From Lacticaseibacillus camelliae DSM 22697 = JCM 13995 (lineage in GTDB: Bacteria > Bacillota > Bacilli > Lactobacillales > Lactobacillaceae): a DNA stretch of 64,000 nt. The notes below the pieces were generated by a model, which saw nothing but the letters and a program-made list of their open reading frames with translations, was not told where the DNA came from and did not search any database. Where the stretch lies: assembly GCF_001311195.1 (NCBI RefSeq), contig NZ_BBAJ01000004.1:1-64000 (forward strand), written 5' to 3'. Shown here piece by piece: positions 31,255 through 42,213 of this stretch; within the stretch, counting starts at the first letter, position 1; every line of letters starts with the position of its first letter. The translations under genes and the position numbers were made by a program.

Positions 31255-32699
31255 ATGAATGAACGTGAACGGATCCTAGACTTAGTTAAACAAGGTGTGA
31301 TCACGAGTGAAGAGCGTTGGTCCTCTTAGAGAACCTGGCCAAGAAGCAGAGCGCCCCACAGGGCAAGCAGTCTCAGCCTGACGCGACAACCGGCCAGACG
31401 CAGGCGGCGCCTGACGAAGACTCGGCCCTCACCAAACTAAATACTAAAATCGCGGAAGTCAGTGGCAGTTTGGACGCCACGAGCAATCAGATCAAGAAAA
31501 CTCAGGCCAAGGTTGCCGCGAACAAGGAGCAGATCATTGTGCTCGACACGATGGAGGACCTTGACACGTTGACCGCGGCGAAATACGAAGAGCGCGGGAC
31601 GTTGAAGCGGGAAAATGCGCAGTTAGGTGAGAAGTTGGTGCAACTTGCTGATCAGCAGGAACAGCTGCGTCAGACGCTCGCGGATCTGCACCGCCAGAAG
31701 CGCCAGCTGACTAAGCAAAGCCTTGCCGGCATCTTGCCAGACGACTGGCAGGATCAAACCAAGGATGCCTTGAACGATTTAGGCAAGACCGTCAGCGTGA
31801 CGACGAACCAAATCGGGTCGATGGTCAAGAAGACCGTCAGCTCCGTTCTTGATAACGTGGATTGGAAAGACGTGAACATTAAGGTCCCGGGGCTGGCGAC
31901 AGAGAAGTTCAGCCACACCTTTAGCTACCCGGACAGTCAGGCATCGATCATCGACGTTAAGGTGGCCAATGGTGATGTGACCCTAGTAGAAGGCGACGGC
32001 CGCGATGTGGTCATTCAAGCCGACATCAAGCTTTATGGTAAAATGGCCGGCGAGTCGCCGCTCCAGTCGTTTCTCGACCGGAGTCGGGTCGAAGTGACAG
32101 ATGATCACCTCATTTTCCAAGTGCCGAACAAGCGGATTCAGGCGGATCTCATCATTACCGTGCCCAAGCGCGATTACGACCATGTTTCGCTGCGACTGCT
32201 GAACGGCAACCTAAAGGTCAACGCGCTTTCTGGCAAGGACTTTTTCGCCAAGAGCACGAATGGCGACCTGACGTTTTCAGGGTTGACTGCGGTCATGCTG
32301 GAAACCGAGGGCGTCAATGGCAGCGTGAAGGTCAACGGCCAAGTTCACGACTTGGTGGTTGACGCCGTCAATGGCGACATTAAATTTAAAGGCGACGCGA
32401 AGACGCTGGAACTCAAGACCGTTAACGGGACGATTCGGACCACACTGGTGAGCGACTTCAAAGCGCTGACAGCAAGCTCAGTTAACGGTGATGTGAAGCT
32501 TGCCATGCCGGCCAGCGTTGCGGTGACCGGCGAGGCGCGGACTCGGTTTGGCAGCATTAAGAGCCGAATGAGCGGCGTTGAAGCTGATGCGAAGACCAAA
32601 GCGCTGTCGCTTGACCGGCCTGGCACCGGCGCCGGCACCTTGAAGGCCAGCGTGTCCTCAGGCACGATTCAGCTCAAAGACACCGACTTATCGAAGTAA
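31255..32699 (+). CDS. LiaX-like protein: SHOCT-like N terminus, coiled coil, DUF4097 beta domain (one frame break)
   Basis: About 481 residues. It opens MNERERILDLVKQGVITSEE and, after one missing G near 31316 (EEALVLLENLAKKQ expected), continues in one frame. The N-terminal helical SHOCT-like motif is followed by a charged coiled-coil region (about 60-150) and a DUF4097 right-handed beta domain with short repeats of the type NGDVTL, NGNLKV, NGDLTF, NGSVKV, NGDIKF. This matches enterococcal LiaX and related proteins that respond to membrane-active antimicrobials. Function here is inferred. It leads a three-gene set with two small membrane proteins. RBS TGGAGG eight bases before the ATG. Confidence 0.8.
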
Positions 32700-32708
32700 A
32701 GGGGTGAC

Positions 32709-33011
32709 ATGATGCCACTGTTGTTCTTACCAATCATTCTGATCATTGTGGGGATCGTGTTAGTCCTAGTGATTGGGTTCAGCTTCTTCATTGGGATCGC
32801 CTTGTTGCATATTCTGATCTGGCCGGTCCTGATTGGCTTGCTGATTTGGTGGCTGGTCCGGCGGCAGTCAGGCCACACCAGTCGGTCGCGGCGCCACGAT
32901 CACCGCGACTGGCAGGAATACATCAAGCCGGGGCCGAAACCTGCCCAGCACGTCAAGGAAGAATCTCATCATGAGCGGCAGGCGCACCATGATGACTGGA
33001 GTGATTTTTAA
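32709..33011 (+). CDS. Small membrane protein with His-rich cytoplasmic tail
   Basis: About 100 residues: two hydrophobic segments in the first 50 residues, then a hydrophilic tail rich in His, Arg and Asp ending HHERQAHHDDWSDF. I do not recognise a family. The ATG at 32712 is as plausible as 32709. It lies nine bases after the LiaX-like gene and overlaps the next gene by one base, so it is very probably part of the same envelope-stress unit. Confidence 0.7.
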   Translation: MMPLLFLPIILIIVGIVLVLVIGFSFFIGIALLHILIWPVLIGLLIWWLVRRQSGHTSRSRRHDHRDWQEYIKPGPKPAQHVKEESHHERQAHHDDWSDF

Positions 33012-33356
33012 TGGGTTTTATCCGCAAAGTCATTTTGACCATGGTCGTGTTCATTGTTTACGCCGAGCTGCTGCCCAATCAGCTGTACGTGGCTGATTGG
33101 CAGGCGGCGCTCACCGGGGCAGTGATTCTCGGCCTGCTGAACGGGCTGCTCAAGCCGATTTTAAAACTACTGACCTTTCCACTGACCATTCTCACCCTGG
33201 GGCTGTCGCTGCTGGTGCTTAACGCGCTGATGGTCGTCTTGATGACTCAGGTCGTGCCGGGGATCACGTTTTTTCAGCTTTGGTAGTGAATTGATTTTTG
33301 CTTTGGTGGTCAGTATCGTAAACGCGACGCTGGGTGAGCCCAGAAAGGACCGCTAA
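33011..33356 (+). CDS. Phage holin superfamily IV membrane protein (one frame break)
   Basis: About 114 residues with four membrane helices, resembling the small proteins annotated as phage holin family in Gram-positive chromosomes (GLLNGLLKPILKLLTFPLTIL and the following LGLSLLVLNALM). The frame stops at 33286 as written. If the T6 run at 33269-33274 were five T, it would continue FSFGSELIFALVVSIVNATLG and end at TAA 33354-33356. Such proteins commonly sit with PspC/LiaX-type envelope-stress genes; a lytic role is not implied. Confidence 0.72.
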
Positions 33357-33361
33357 GCTAG

Positions 33362-33388
33362 AGCCAGGCAGGATTGCCTGGCTTTTTT
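33362..33388 (+). terminator. Rho-independent terminator after the LiaX-like unit
   Basis: Perfect stem AGCCAGGCA / TGCCTGGCT with a GGAT loop, then T5. Confidence 0.92.
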
Positions 33389-33465
33389 CTGATGGGCGCG
33401 GCCCTGTTAAGTTGCCAGCAGTGATGATACACTATTAACAATGAGTGAAAGGCGGGGTGGATCCA

Positions 33466-34440
33466 ATGGCAGACCAAGTCTCAGTCAAGCAGCTGGTCAA
33501 AGACATTAACTTACTCGTGTATAGTGGTGAACCGTACTTAGCAGAGCGCCAGGTGGTCGTCAGCGATATTTCGCGGCCAGGCCTCGAGCTGACCGGTTAC
33601 TTTAACTATTATCCCCATGAACGGATTCAACTTTTCGGGCGCACCGAAAGTGCCTTCGCGCGTAACATGACCGCTGCCGAGCGGCTGGTGATTCTTAAAC
33701 GCATGGCGGCCGAAGATACGCCGGCGTTCTTGGTGTCGCGCGGGATCGCACCGCTGCCGGAAATGCTGGAGGCGGCCGATGCGGCCCACGTGCCGGTACT
33801 AGGCTCAAAGCTGCCGACGACGCGACTGTCCAGCTTGCTGACGGACTACCTTGAAAGCCGTCTGGCCGAGCGGCAAAGCATGCATGGCGTTTTGGTCGAC
33901 CTTTACGGTTTGGGGGTCATGATCACGGGTGATTCCGGGGTCGGCAAGTCGGAAACCGCGCTGGAGCTGATTCAGCGCGGCCACCGGCTGATTGCGGACG
34001 ATCGCGTGGATGTCTACCAGAAGGACGAGCAAACGATCGTCGGCGAGGCGCCAGCCATTTTGTCCCACCTGCTGGAGATTCGCGGCCTGGGCATTATTGA
34101 CGTCATGAACCTGTTCGGCGCCGGTGCGGTGCGGTCGCATGCCAACATTGATTTAATCGTCCACTTGGAGAATTGGACGAAGGACAAGCAGTTTGACCGC
34201 TTGGGCTCCGGCGAACAGAGTCAGCAGATTTTTGACGTGAGTGTGCCGAAAATCACCATTCCGGTCAAAGTCGGGCGGAACCTGGCCTCGATCATTGAGG
34301 TCGCGGCGATGAACTTCCGCGCCAAATCGATGGGCTACGACGCCACGAAGACGTTTGAAAACAATTTGAATCAGTTAATTAAATCAAATGAACAGGCCGA
34401 TCGGGCAGACGCCAAGGATTCGACCGATAGCGAGGGATAG
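33466..34440 (+). CDS. hprK: HPr kinase/phosphorylase
   Basis: This intact 324-residue bifunctional enzyme phosphorylates HPr on Ser46 and so controls carbon catabolite repression through CcpA. Walker A GDSGVGKS lies at residues 155-162, and the HprK signature [19 protein letters not shown] follows. ATG 33466 was chosen over the upstream GTG 33445, because the protein then begins [20 protein letters not shown] as in the family and a purine-rich site (AAAGGCGGGG) precedes it. It is one base from lgt, so the two are cotranslated. Confidence 0.95.
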   Translation: MADQVSVKQLVKDINLLVYSGEPYLAERQVVVSDISRPGLELTGYFNYYPHERIQLFGRTESAFARNMTAAERLVILKRMAAEDTPAFLVSRGIAPLPEMLEAADAAHVPVLGSKLPTTRLSSLLTDYLESRLAERQSMHGVLVDLYGLGVMITGDSGVGKSETALELIQRGHRLIADDRVDVYQKDEQTIVGEAPAILSHLLEIRGLGIIDVMNLFGAGAVRSHANIDLIVHLENWTKDKQFDRLGSGEQSQQIFDVSVPKITIPVKVGRNLASIIEVAAMNFRAKSMGYDATKTFENNLNQLIKSNEQADRADAKDSTDSEG

Positions 34441-34441
34441 T

Positions 34442-35262
34442 ATGATTGCAGCTTTAAATCCAATTGCACTCAGGCTCGGCGGGCTCGAGATCCACTGGTA
34501 CGGTGTGATTATTGCCTGCGGGGTCCTGCTGGCCGTGTGGCTGGCGACACGTGAGGCGAACGCCCGCGGGATCGGGGAAGATCACATCATCAACCTTGTC
34601 CTGTGGGCGTTGCCGTTTGCGCTGATCGGCGCGCGGTTGTATTACGTGGCCTTTGAGTGGCCGTATTACAGTGCACATCCCGATCAGATCATCGCGATTT
34701 GGAACGGCGGAATCGCCATTTACGGCGCGCTGATCGCGAGTGTTATTGTTTTCCTGATTTACTGCCGGGTAAAGTGGCTGCCAGCCTGGCTCGTGTTGGA
34801 CATCGCTGCGCCAACCGTTATGATCGCGCAAAGCATCGGGCGCTGGGGCAACTTCATGAACCAGGAGCCTTCGGGGCCAAGACCACGCTAACCTACCTGC
34901 GCGGCTTGCACCTGCCTGAGTTCATCATTCAGCAGATGAACATCGGTGGTGCGTACCGGCAGCCGACTTTCCTGTACGAATCCATGTGGAATCTGATCGG
35001 CTTCGTGCTGATCATGAGCGTCCGGCGCCACAAGGGCTGGTTCAAGCGCGGCGAAATTGTGCTCAGTTACGTCATGTGGTACAGCTTTGGCCGCTTCTTT
35101 GTTGAAGGCATGCGGACGGACAGTTTGTACCTGATGCCTGGGCTGCGCGTGTCTCAGCTGCTTTCGGTGGTCTTGTTTGTGGCCGCGTTAGGGCTTGTGA
35201 TTTGGCGGCGCCACAAGAATGTGCCATGGTACATGGACGGCTTTTCCCTGAACAACTTATAG
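34442..35262 (+). CDS. lgt: Prolipoprotein diacylglyceryl transferase (one frame break)
   Basis: Lgt attaches diacylglycerol to lipobox cysteines in the membrane, needed for lipoproteins such as PstS. About 273 residues with seven helices. The signature [13 protein letters not shown] spans the break: one G is missing near 34867. Other Lgt segments: [32 protein letters not shown] and [15 protein letters not shown]. The function is widely conserved, so the break is probably a sequencing indel. Confidence 0.94.
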
Positions 35263-35272
35263 GAGTGATCTT

Positions 35273-36319
35273 TTGACTGATAAAATTGCGGTACTCGGCG
35301 CCGGTTCTTGGGGCACGGTACTGGCCAACCTGTTGGTGGAAAACGGCTTGAACGTCGCGCTTTGGACCCACAATCCCAAACAGATTCCCGAAATCAATGA
35401 GACGCACCACAATCAGCACTACTTGCCTGATTTTGTGTTGCACGATTGTTTGCGCGCGACGACTGATCTGGCGGCGGCCGTTGCTGGGGCCACGGTGATT
35501 TTATTTGTGGTGCCGACCAACGCGATTCGCAGCGTGGCCGAGCAAGTCGCGCCGTTGTTAACAGATCAACAGCCAATCATTGCCCATGCGGCCAAGGGCC
35601 TGGAGCTTAACACGAAGCTGCGGGTGTCTCAGGTCCTGACCGCCGTGCTGCCCAAAGGCGCCTTCCGCGGGCCGGTGGTGATCTCCGGGCCGAGTCACGC
35701 GGAGGATGTCGCAACCAGGGATATCACGACGCTGACCGTGGCGTCGACGGACCTGCAAGCGGCGCAGACGGTCCAGAAGCTGTTCATGAACGACTATTTC
35801 CGGCTTTATACCAACACCGACGTGCTCGGCGTCGAGCTGGGCGCGGCACTGAAAAATGTGATCGCGATCGGGGCCGGTGCGCTGCACGGCTTGGGTTACG
35901 GTGACAATACCAAGGCCGCGTTAATGACGCGGGGCTTGGCCGAAATTACTCGGCTTGGCACGCACATGGGGGCGAACCCGATGACGTTTATCGGCCTGTC
36001 TGGCGTCGGGGATCTAATCGTCACCTGCACCAGTGTCCACAGCCGCAACTGGCGGGCGGGCAACGCGTTGGGCCAAGGCGAAAAGTTGCCCGATGTGTTG
36101 GCGCACATGGGCATGGTGGTCGAAGGCGTCTCCACCGCGAAGGTCGTGCACGAGCTTGCCAAGGATCAGGACTGCGACATGCCGATTTCCGAAGGCATCT
36201 ACCAAGTGCTGTATCAAGGCGCGCCAATTAAAACCGTGATCACTGACCTGATGGCGCGAGAAGGCAAGCCGGAATTTGATTTTGGCCTGACTTTACAAAA
36301 TGCCTCGAAGCAGGTATAG
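35273..36319 (+). CDS. gpsA: Glycerol-3-phosphate dehydrogenase (NAD(P)+)
   Basis: This intact 348-residue enzyme reduces dihydroxyacetone phosphate to sn-glycerol-3-phosphate for phospholipid synthesis. The N-terminal Rossmann motif is VLGAGSWGTVLANLL; the catalytic lysine is in LGAALKNVIAIGAGALHGLG. It begins with TTG at 35273, supported by AGGAG seven bases upstream and by the Rossmann strand starting directly after. In several lactobacilli galU follows gpsA; here trxB follows. Confidence 0.94.
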   Translation: MTDKIAVLGAGSWGTVLANLLVENGLNVALWTHNPKQIPEINETHHNQHYLPDFVLHDCLRATTDLAAAVAGATVILFVVPTNAIRSVAEQVAPLLTDQQPIIAHAAKGLELNTKLRVSQVLTAVLPKGAFRGPVVISGPSHAEDVATRDITTLTVASTDLQAAQTVQKLFMNDYFRLYTNTDVLGVELGAALKNVIAIGAGALHGLGYGDNTKAALMTRGLAEITRLGTHMGANPMTFIGLSGVGDLIVTCTSVHSRNWRAGNALGQGEKLPDVLAHMGMVVEGVSTAKVVHELAKDQDCDMPISEGIYQVLYQGAPIKTVITDLMAREGKPEFDFGLTLQNASKQV

Positions 36320-36343
36320 TGGCTTAAGACTTACAAAACGTAA

Positions 36344-37336
<993 letters not shown>

Positions 37337-37341
37337 ATGTT

Positions 37342-37377
37342 AGCACCAATCGGTAAACGCTGATTGGTGCTTTTTTT
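37342..37377 (+). terminator. Rho-independent terminator after trxB
   Basis: AGCACCAATC / GATTGGTGCT perfect 10-base stem, then T7. Confidence 0.92.
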
Positions 37378-37557
37378 CTTGGCTGCGGATGAGAGTTTGG
37401 ACCGGCCGATTGAATCAGGAGGCGGCTGTGCGATAATAAACGAGTAAACCCTCGGGTGTGAATTGCTTGAGGAGGCGCTTGTGCGCGCTTTATTTTGAAT
37501 CCAGGGTTACAATAAGCGTGTCAATCGCAGCCTGAATAATAGACAGGAGCTGATCAC

Positions 37558-39277
37558 ATGGGATATAAGGAGAACTATCAGGCGTGGCTAAATGAGCCAC
37601 ACTCGATGCCACACTGAAGAAAGAGTTACAGACAATGGACGATGCCACGCAGCAAGAAGCCTTTACCGCGCCGCTGAGTTTTGGGACCGCAGGGATGCGC
37701 GGAATCATTGGTGCCGGCATTGGGCGGATGAATATTTACACTGTTCGTCAGGCCACTGAGGGCTTGGCCCGGTTCATGGACACGCTGCCAGCTGCGCAGA
37801 AGCAACAAGGCGTGGCCGTCTCGTTCGACTCGCGCTACATGAGCCAGCAGTTTGCCACTGAGGCGGCGGCGGTTCTTGGGGTGCACGGGATTCCGAGTTT
37901 TGTTTTCGATAGTTTGCGGCCGACACCGGAGTTGTCATTTGCGGTGCGCCACCTTAAAACCTATGCGGGTATCATGATCACGGCCAGCCACAACCCGAAA
38001 CAGTACAATGGCTACAAAATTTATGGGCCAGATGGCGGGCAAATGCCACCGGCTGAATCCGATAAGATCACCGAGTATGTTCGCAGTGTCACGGATCTGC
38101 TCGGCATCCAAGTGATGGATGTGCACACGCTGCGCGAAAAGGACCTCATGCACATCATCGGGGAAGGCGTGGATGAGGCTTATTACCGCGCCGTGGGTAC
38201 CGTGACGATCAATGCCGACCTGGTCAAGACGGTTGGCAAAGATATGAGCCTGATCTACTCGCCGCTGAATGGGACTGGCCGGATCCCGGCCCAGATGGTG
38301 CTGCGCAACGCCGGTTTTGAAAACTTTGAGCTCGTTTTGCCGCAGTCCACAGCTGATCCGGAATTTCCGACAACCCCGTTTCCGAACCCGGAATTCCCGC
38401 AAACGTTCGATTTGGCGATCGAGATGGGAAAAAAAAGAGTCATGCGGATGTCCTGATCGCGACTGATCCGGATGCCGACCGATTGGGCACCGCGGTTTGG
38501 ACTGGCAGCAGTTATCAGCTGCTGACCGGCAATCAGATTGCCAGTCTGCTGCTGCACTACATCCTTGAGGCCCGCAAGCAGGCCGGCACGCTGCCGGCTA
38601 ACGGGGCCGTGGTGAAGTCGATTGTTTCCACCGAGCTGGCAACGGCGATTGCCAAGGATTACGGCGTTGAGATGATCAACGTGGAAACCGGCTTTAAGTT
38701 CATCGGCGATCAGATCAAACAATACGAGGAAACCGGCAGCCACGAGTTTCTTTTCGGGTTTGAGGAGAGCTACGGTTACCTGATCAAGCCGTTTGTGCGT
38801 GACAAGGACGCCATTCAGTCCACAGTGCTGCTGGCGGAAGTGGCCGCGTACTACAAGTCCCAAGGTAAGACGCTGTGGGATGGCATTCAGGGCCTGTATG
38901 ATCGTTACGGGCACTACGCGGAAAAAAACGGTTGGCTTAGACTTCCCAGGCCTTGAGGGGCCAAAAGAAATGGCGGCTTGATGACCAAGTTCCGTGAGGA
39001 AAGCCCGGCTGATTTTGCGGGCGTCAAAGTGGTTTCGACCGAGGATTACAAGTTGCAGCGCAAGACCAACGCGGATGGCACCAGCACGGCGATCGACATG
39101 CCGGTTTCCGACGTGCTGAAGTATCTTCTTGCTGATGGCACCTGGATCGCGATCCGGCCGTCCGGCACCGAGCCGAAGGTCAAGTTCTACGTGGGTACGG
39201 TGGCGGATTCGAAGGATGCCGCAGACAAAAAGCTGGCGGACTTTGAGACTGCACTGACCAATTTTAAAAACTCATGA
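37558..39277 (+). CDS. pgm: Phosphoglucomutase/phosphomannomutase (frame broken four times)
   Basis: This alpha-D-phosphohexomutase of about 573 residues interconverts glucose-6-phosphate and glucose-1-phosphate for cell envelope sugars. Active-site phosphoserine loop TASHNPKQYNGYK, metal loop ATDPDADRLGTAV, sugar loop GFEESYGYL and phosphate loop RPSGTEPKVKFY are all present. The N terminus reads MGYKENYQAWLNEP. Breaks: near 37600 (one base missing), A8 at 38429-38436 (nine expected), A7 at 38932-38938 (six expected) and one T missing near 38972. The catalytic parts are otherwise intact. Confidence 0.93.
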
Positions 39278-39283
39278 TGAAGT

Positions 39284-39312
39284 CAGGGCCTGGCACTAGA
39301 GGCCCTGTTTTT
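39284..39312 (+). terminator. Rho-independent terminator after pgm
   Basis: CAGGGCCT / AGGCCCTG perfect stem, then T5. Confidence 0.9.
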
Positions 39313-39418
39313 GTCCCGTGGGGTGAGTCTGGTCACGCCACTGGCAGGGGTGCCGAGGGTTGAATCATGACCATCGGCGTGGTAAGCTTTTTAAAATTTG
39401 CGTGAGGAGGCCAGCATC

Positions 39419-40055
39419 ATGGGCATGCATCAATATATTCAAGGATTGGGCAATTTGGAGACGCTGCGGCGGGCACCGGGGTTCTTCAAGTACGCGGAGC
39501 ACAGCGTTGCGGCGCACTCGTTCAAAGTGGCCGAGATCGCCCAGATGCTGGGCGACATTGAGGAACACGCGGGCAACGCGGTCAACTGGCAGATGCTCTA
39601 CGAAAAGGCGTTGAACCACGACTACACCGAGCGATTTATCGGTGACATCAAGACGCCAGTCAAATACGCGACCCCGGCCTTGCGGTCCATGCTGGCGGAC
39701 GTCGAGGAATCGATGACCGAAAACTTCATTCAAAACGAGATTCCTGCCGAGTACCAGGACGTCTACCGCCGCCGGCTTGGCGAAGGCAAAGACGACACGC
39801 TGGAGGGGCAGATCCTCAGCATTTCGGATAAGGTGGATCTGCTTTACGAATCGTTCGGCGAGATTGAAAAGGGCAATCCAGAGCGCGTGTTTGTCAATAT
39901 TTACACAGAGAGTCTCAGCGTGATCATGAGCTTTGAGGCCCGGCCGAGTGTCCAGTATTTCTTGAAAGAGATCCTGCCGGACATGCTCAATGAGGAGTTT
40001 GCCGACCGCGATATGCTGAAGAAATTGACGCGGTCCGTGATGGCAAAAAAAATAG
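39419..40055 (+). CDS. HD-domain hydrolase, YfbR-like (nucleotidase family)
   Basis: About 212 residues with an HD metal-binding pattern: H in AEHSVAAHSFKVAEIAQML and the HD pair in KALNHDYTERFIGDIKTPV. The closest pattern I recognise is the YfbR/COG1896 5'-deoxynucleotidase-type family; the substrate is not known here. The open frame runs on to 40186 as written, but if the A8 run at 40045-40052 were seven A the protein would end MAKK at TAG 40053-40055, before the SOS box of uvrB. I take that as the real end. Start ATG 39419 has GAGGAGG eight bases upstream. Confidence 0.75.
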
Positions 40056-40067
40056 TGAGGGTGAGCA

Positions 40068-40093
40068 CGAATATTTGTTCGCTATGGTATAAT
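40068..40093 (+). promoter_or_regulatory. LexA/DinR (SOS) box and -10 element of uvrBA
   Basis: CGAATATTTGTTCG at 40068-40081 matches the Gram-positive SOS box CGAAC-N4-GTTCG at 9 of 10 fixed positions. TATAAT at 40088-40093 is the -10 of the uvrB promoter, so LexA binding would block RNA polymerase. The uvrB start is about 100 bases downstream. Confidence 0.85.
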
Positions 40094-40190
40094 AAGTGTC
40101 AGTCAAAAGTTGGGATCTCGGTTCCGACTTTTTTGTTGCAGGGCCTAGCTTTGGCGCCGATTGCGACGCCGGGCCACTGGAGGTAATCAT

Positions 40191-42207
40191 ATGATCACAC
40201 GAATCGCTGATAAGAAATTTGAATTGGTCTCACCATACGCCCCGGCCGGGGATCAGCCTCAGGCCATCGCCAAGCTCACCAAGGGCTTCAAGGCGGGCAA
40301 AAAAAGAGCAGATCTTGCTGGGGGCCACGGGGACTGGGAAGACCTTCACCATGAGCAACGTCATCGCGAACCTCAATAAACCCACGCTGATTTTGTCACA
40401 CAACAAAACCTTGGCAGGGCAACTCTACGGCGAGTTCAAGCAGTTCTTTCCCCACAACGCGGTCGAGTATTTCGTCTCCTACTATGATTACTATCAGCCA
40501 GAGGCGTATGTGCCGAGTTCCGACACGTACATCGAAAAAAGACTCGGCGATCAATGATGAGATTGATAAGCTGCGGCACAGTGCGACGGCGGCACTGCTG
40601 GAGCGTAACGATGTGATCGTGGTGGCCTCAGTGTCCTCGATTTTCGGACTGGGCTCACCAACGGAGTACCGAGACCATGTGCTTTCCATCAGGAAGGGCA
40701 TGGAAATTGACCGGAACACGCTGTTGCGGCAGCTGGTCGACATCCAGTTCGAACGGAACGACATTGATTTTCAGCGCGGTCGGTTCCGGGTGCGCGGCGA
40801 CGTCGTGGAAATTTTCCCGGCGAGTCGCGACGATCACGCCATTCGCGTCGAGTTTTTTTTGGTGATGAGGTGGATCGCATCACCGAGGTCGACGCCCTGA
40901 CCGGTGAGGTTGTTGGCGAGCGGGAGCAAGTCTCCATCTTCCCGGCGACTCACTTTATGACCTCAGATGACGCGATGGAACGCGGGATCGAAGGCATCTC
41001 TAAGGAATTGACCCAGCGGTTAAAGGAATTGCAAGATCAGGGTAAGCTGCTTGAAGCGCAGCGCTTGGAGCAGCGGACGAATTACGACATTGAAATGCTG
41101 CGCGAAATGGGCTACACCAACGGGATCGAAAACTACTCCCGGCACATGGAGGGGCGCAAGGCCGGCGAACCGCCTTACACCTTGTTGGACTTTTTCCCCA
41201 AAGACTTCATGATCATGGTCGACGAAAGCCATGTCACCATGCCTCAGGTCCGCGCCATGTACAACGGCGACCGCGCCCGCAAGCAGACCCTGATCGACTA
41301 TGGGTTCAGGCTGCCTTCTGCCTTGGACAACCGGCCGCTTAAGCTCAATGAGTTTGAGCAGCACGTGAACCAGATTCTCTACGTCAGCGCGACCCCTGGC
41401 CCGTACGAGCTGGACCGCGTGCCGAAGGAAGACGTTGCCGAGCAAATCATTCGGCCGACCGGGCTGTTGGATCCGGAAATCGAAGTGCGGCCGATTATGG
41501 GGCAGATCGATGACCTGACCTCGGAAATCAACAAGCGGGTCGAGCAGAACGAGCGCGTCTTTGTCACCACGCTCACCAAAAAAATGGCGGAGGATCTGAC
41601 CGATTACCTCAAGGAAGAGGGCATTAAGGTCGCCTACCTGCACTCCGACATTAAAACGCTGGAGCGGACGCAAATCATCCGCGACTTGCGCTTGGGTAAG
41701 TACGACGTGCTGGTCGGCATCAACCTGTTGCGTGAAGGGATCGATGTGCCTGAAGTCTCTTTGATCGCGATTCTGGATGCCGACAAGGAAGGCTTCCTGC
41801 GCGCCGAGCGGTCGCTGATTCAGACGATTGGGCGGGCGAGTCGCAACGAGCACGGGAAGGTCATCATGTACGCGGATTCCGTCACGGATTCGATGAAAGG
41901 TGCGATCGATGAGACCAAACGGCGGCGGACGATTCAAATGGCGTTCAACGAGAAACACCACGTCACCCCAAAGACCATTGTGAAACCGATACGGGATGCG
42001 ATCACGGCGGTCGATACCAGCGGTAGTGCGGATCCGGACAAGGACCGCAGCTTTGCCGAGGTGGATCTGCACGACATGAGCAAGGCCGACCGGAAGCAGC
42101 TGATCGGCAACCTGCGGACGCAGATGCAGGCGGCGGCGAAGAAACTCGACTTTGAGCAGGCGGCCACGCTGCGTGACACAATACTGGAACTAGAAGCAGA
42201 AAAGTGA
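40191..42207 (+). CDS. uvrB: Excinuclease ABC subunit B (frame broken three times)
   Basis: UvrB is the DNA-damage recognition helicase of nucleotide excision repair; about 671 residues. Walker [14 protein letters not shown], beta-hairpin region [21 protein letters not shown], the helicase motif [13 protein letters not shown] and the C-terminal UVR motif ([19 protein letters not shown]) are seen. Breaks: A7 at 40299-40305 (six expected), A6 at 40535-40540 (five expected) and T8 at 40853-40860 (nine, or six, expected). RBS GGAGG eight bases before ATG 40191. The gene is six bases from uvrA and shares the SOS-controlled promoter. Confidence 0.95.
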
Positions 42208-42213
42208 GGATTT

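Noticed and set aside
40056-40186. C-terminal extension of the HD hydrolase into the uvrB leader
   Set aside because: It would cross the LexA box and the uvrB promoter and arises from one A too many at 40045-40052.
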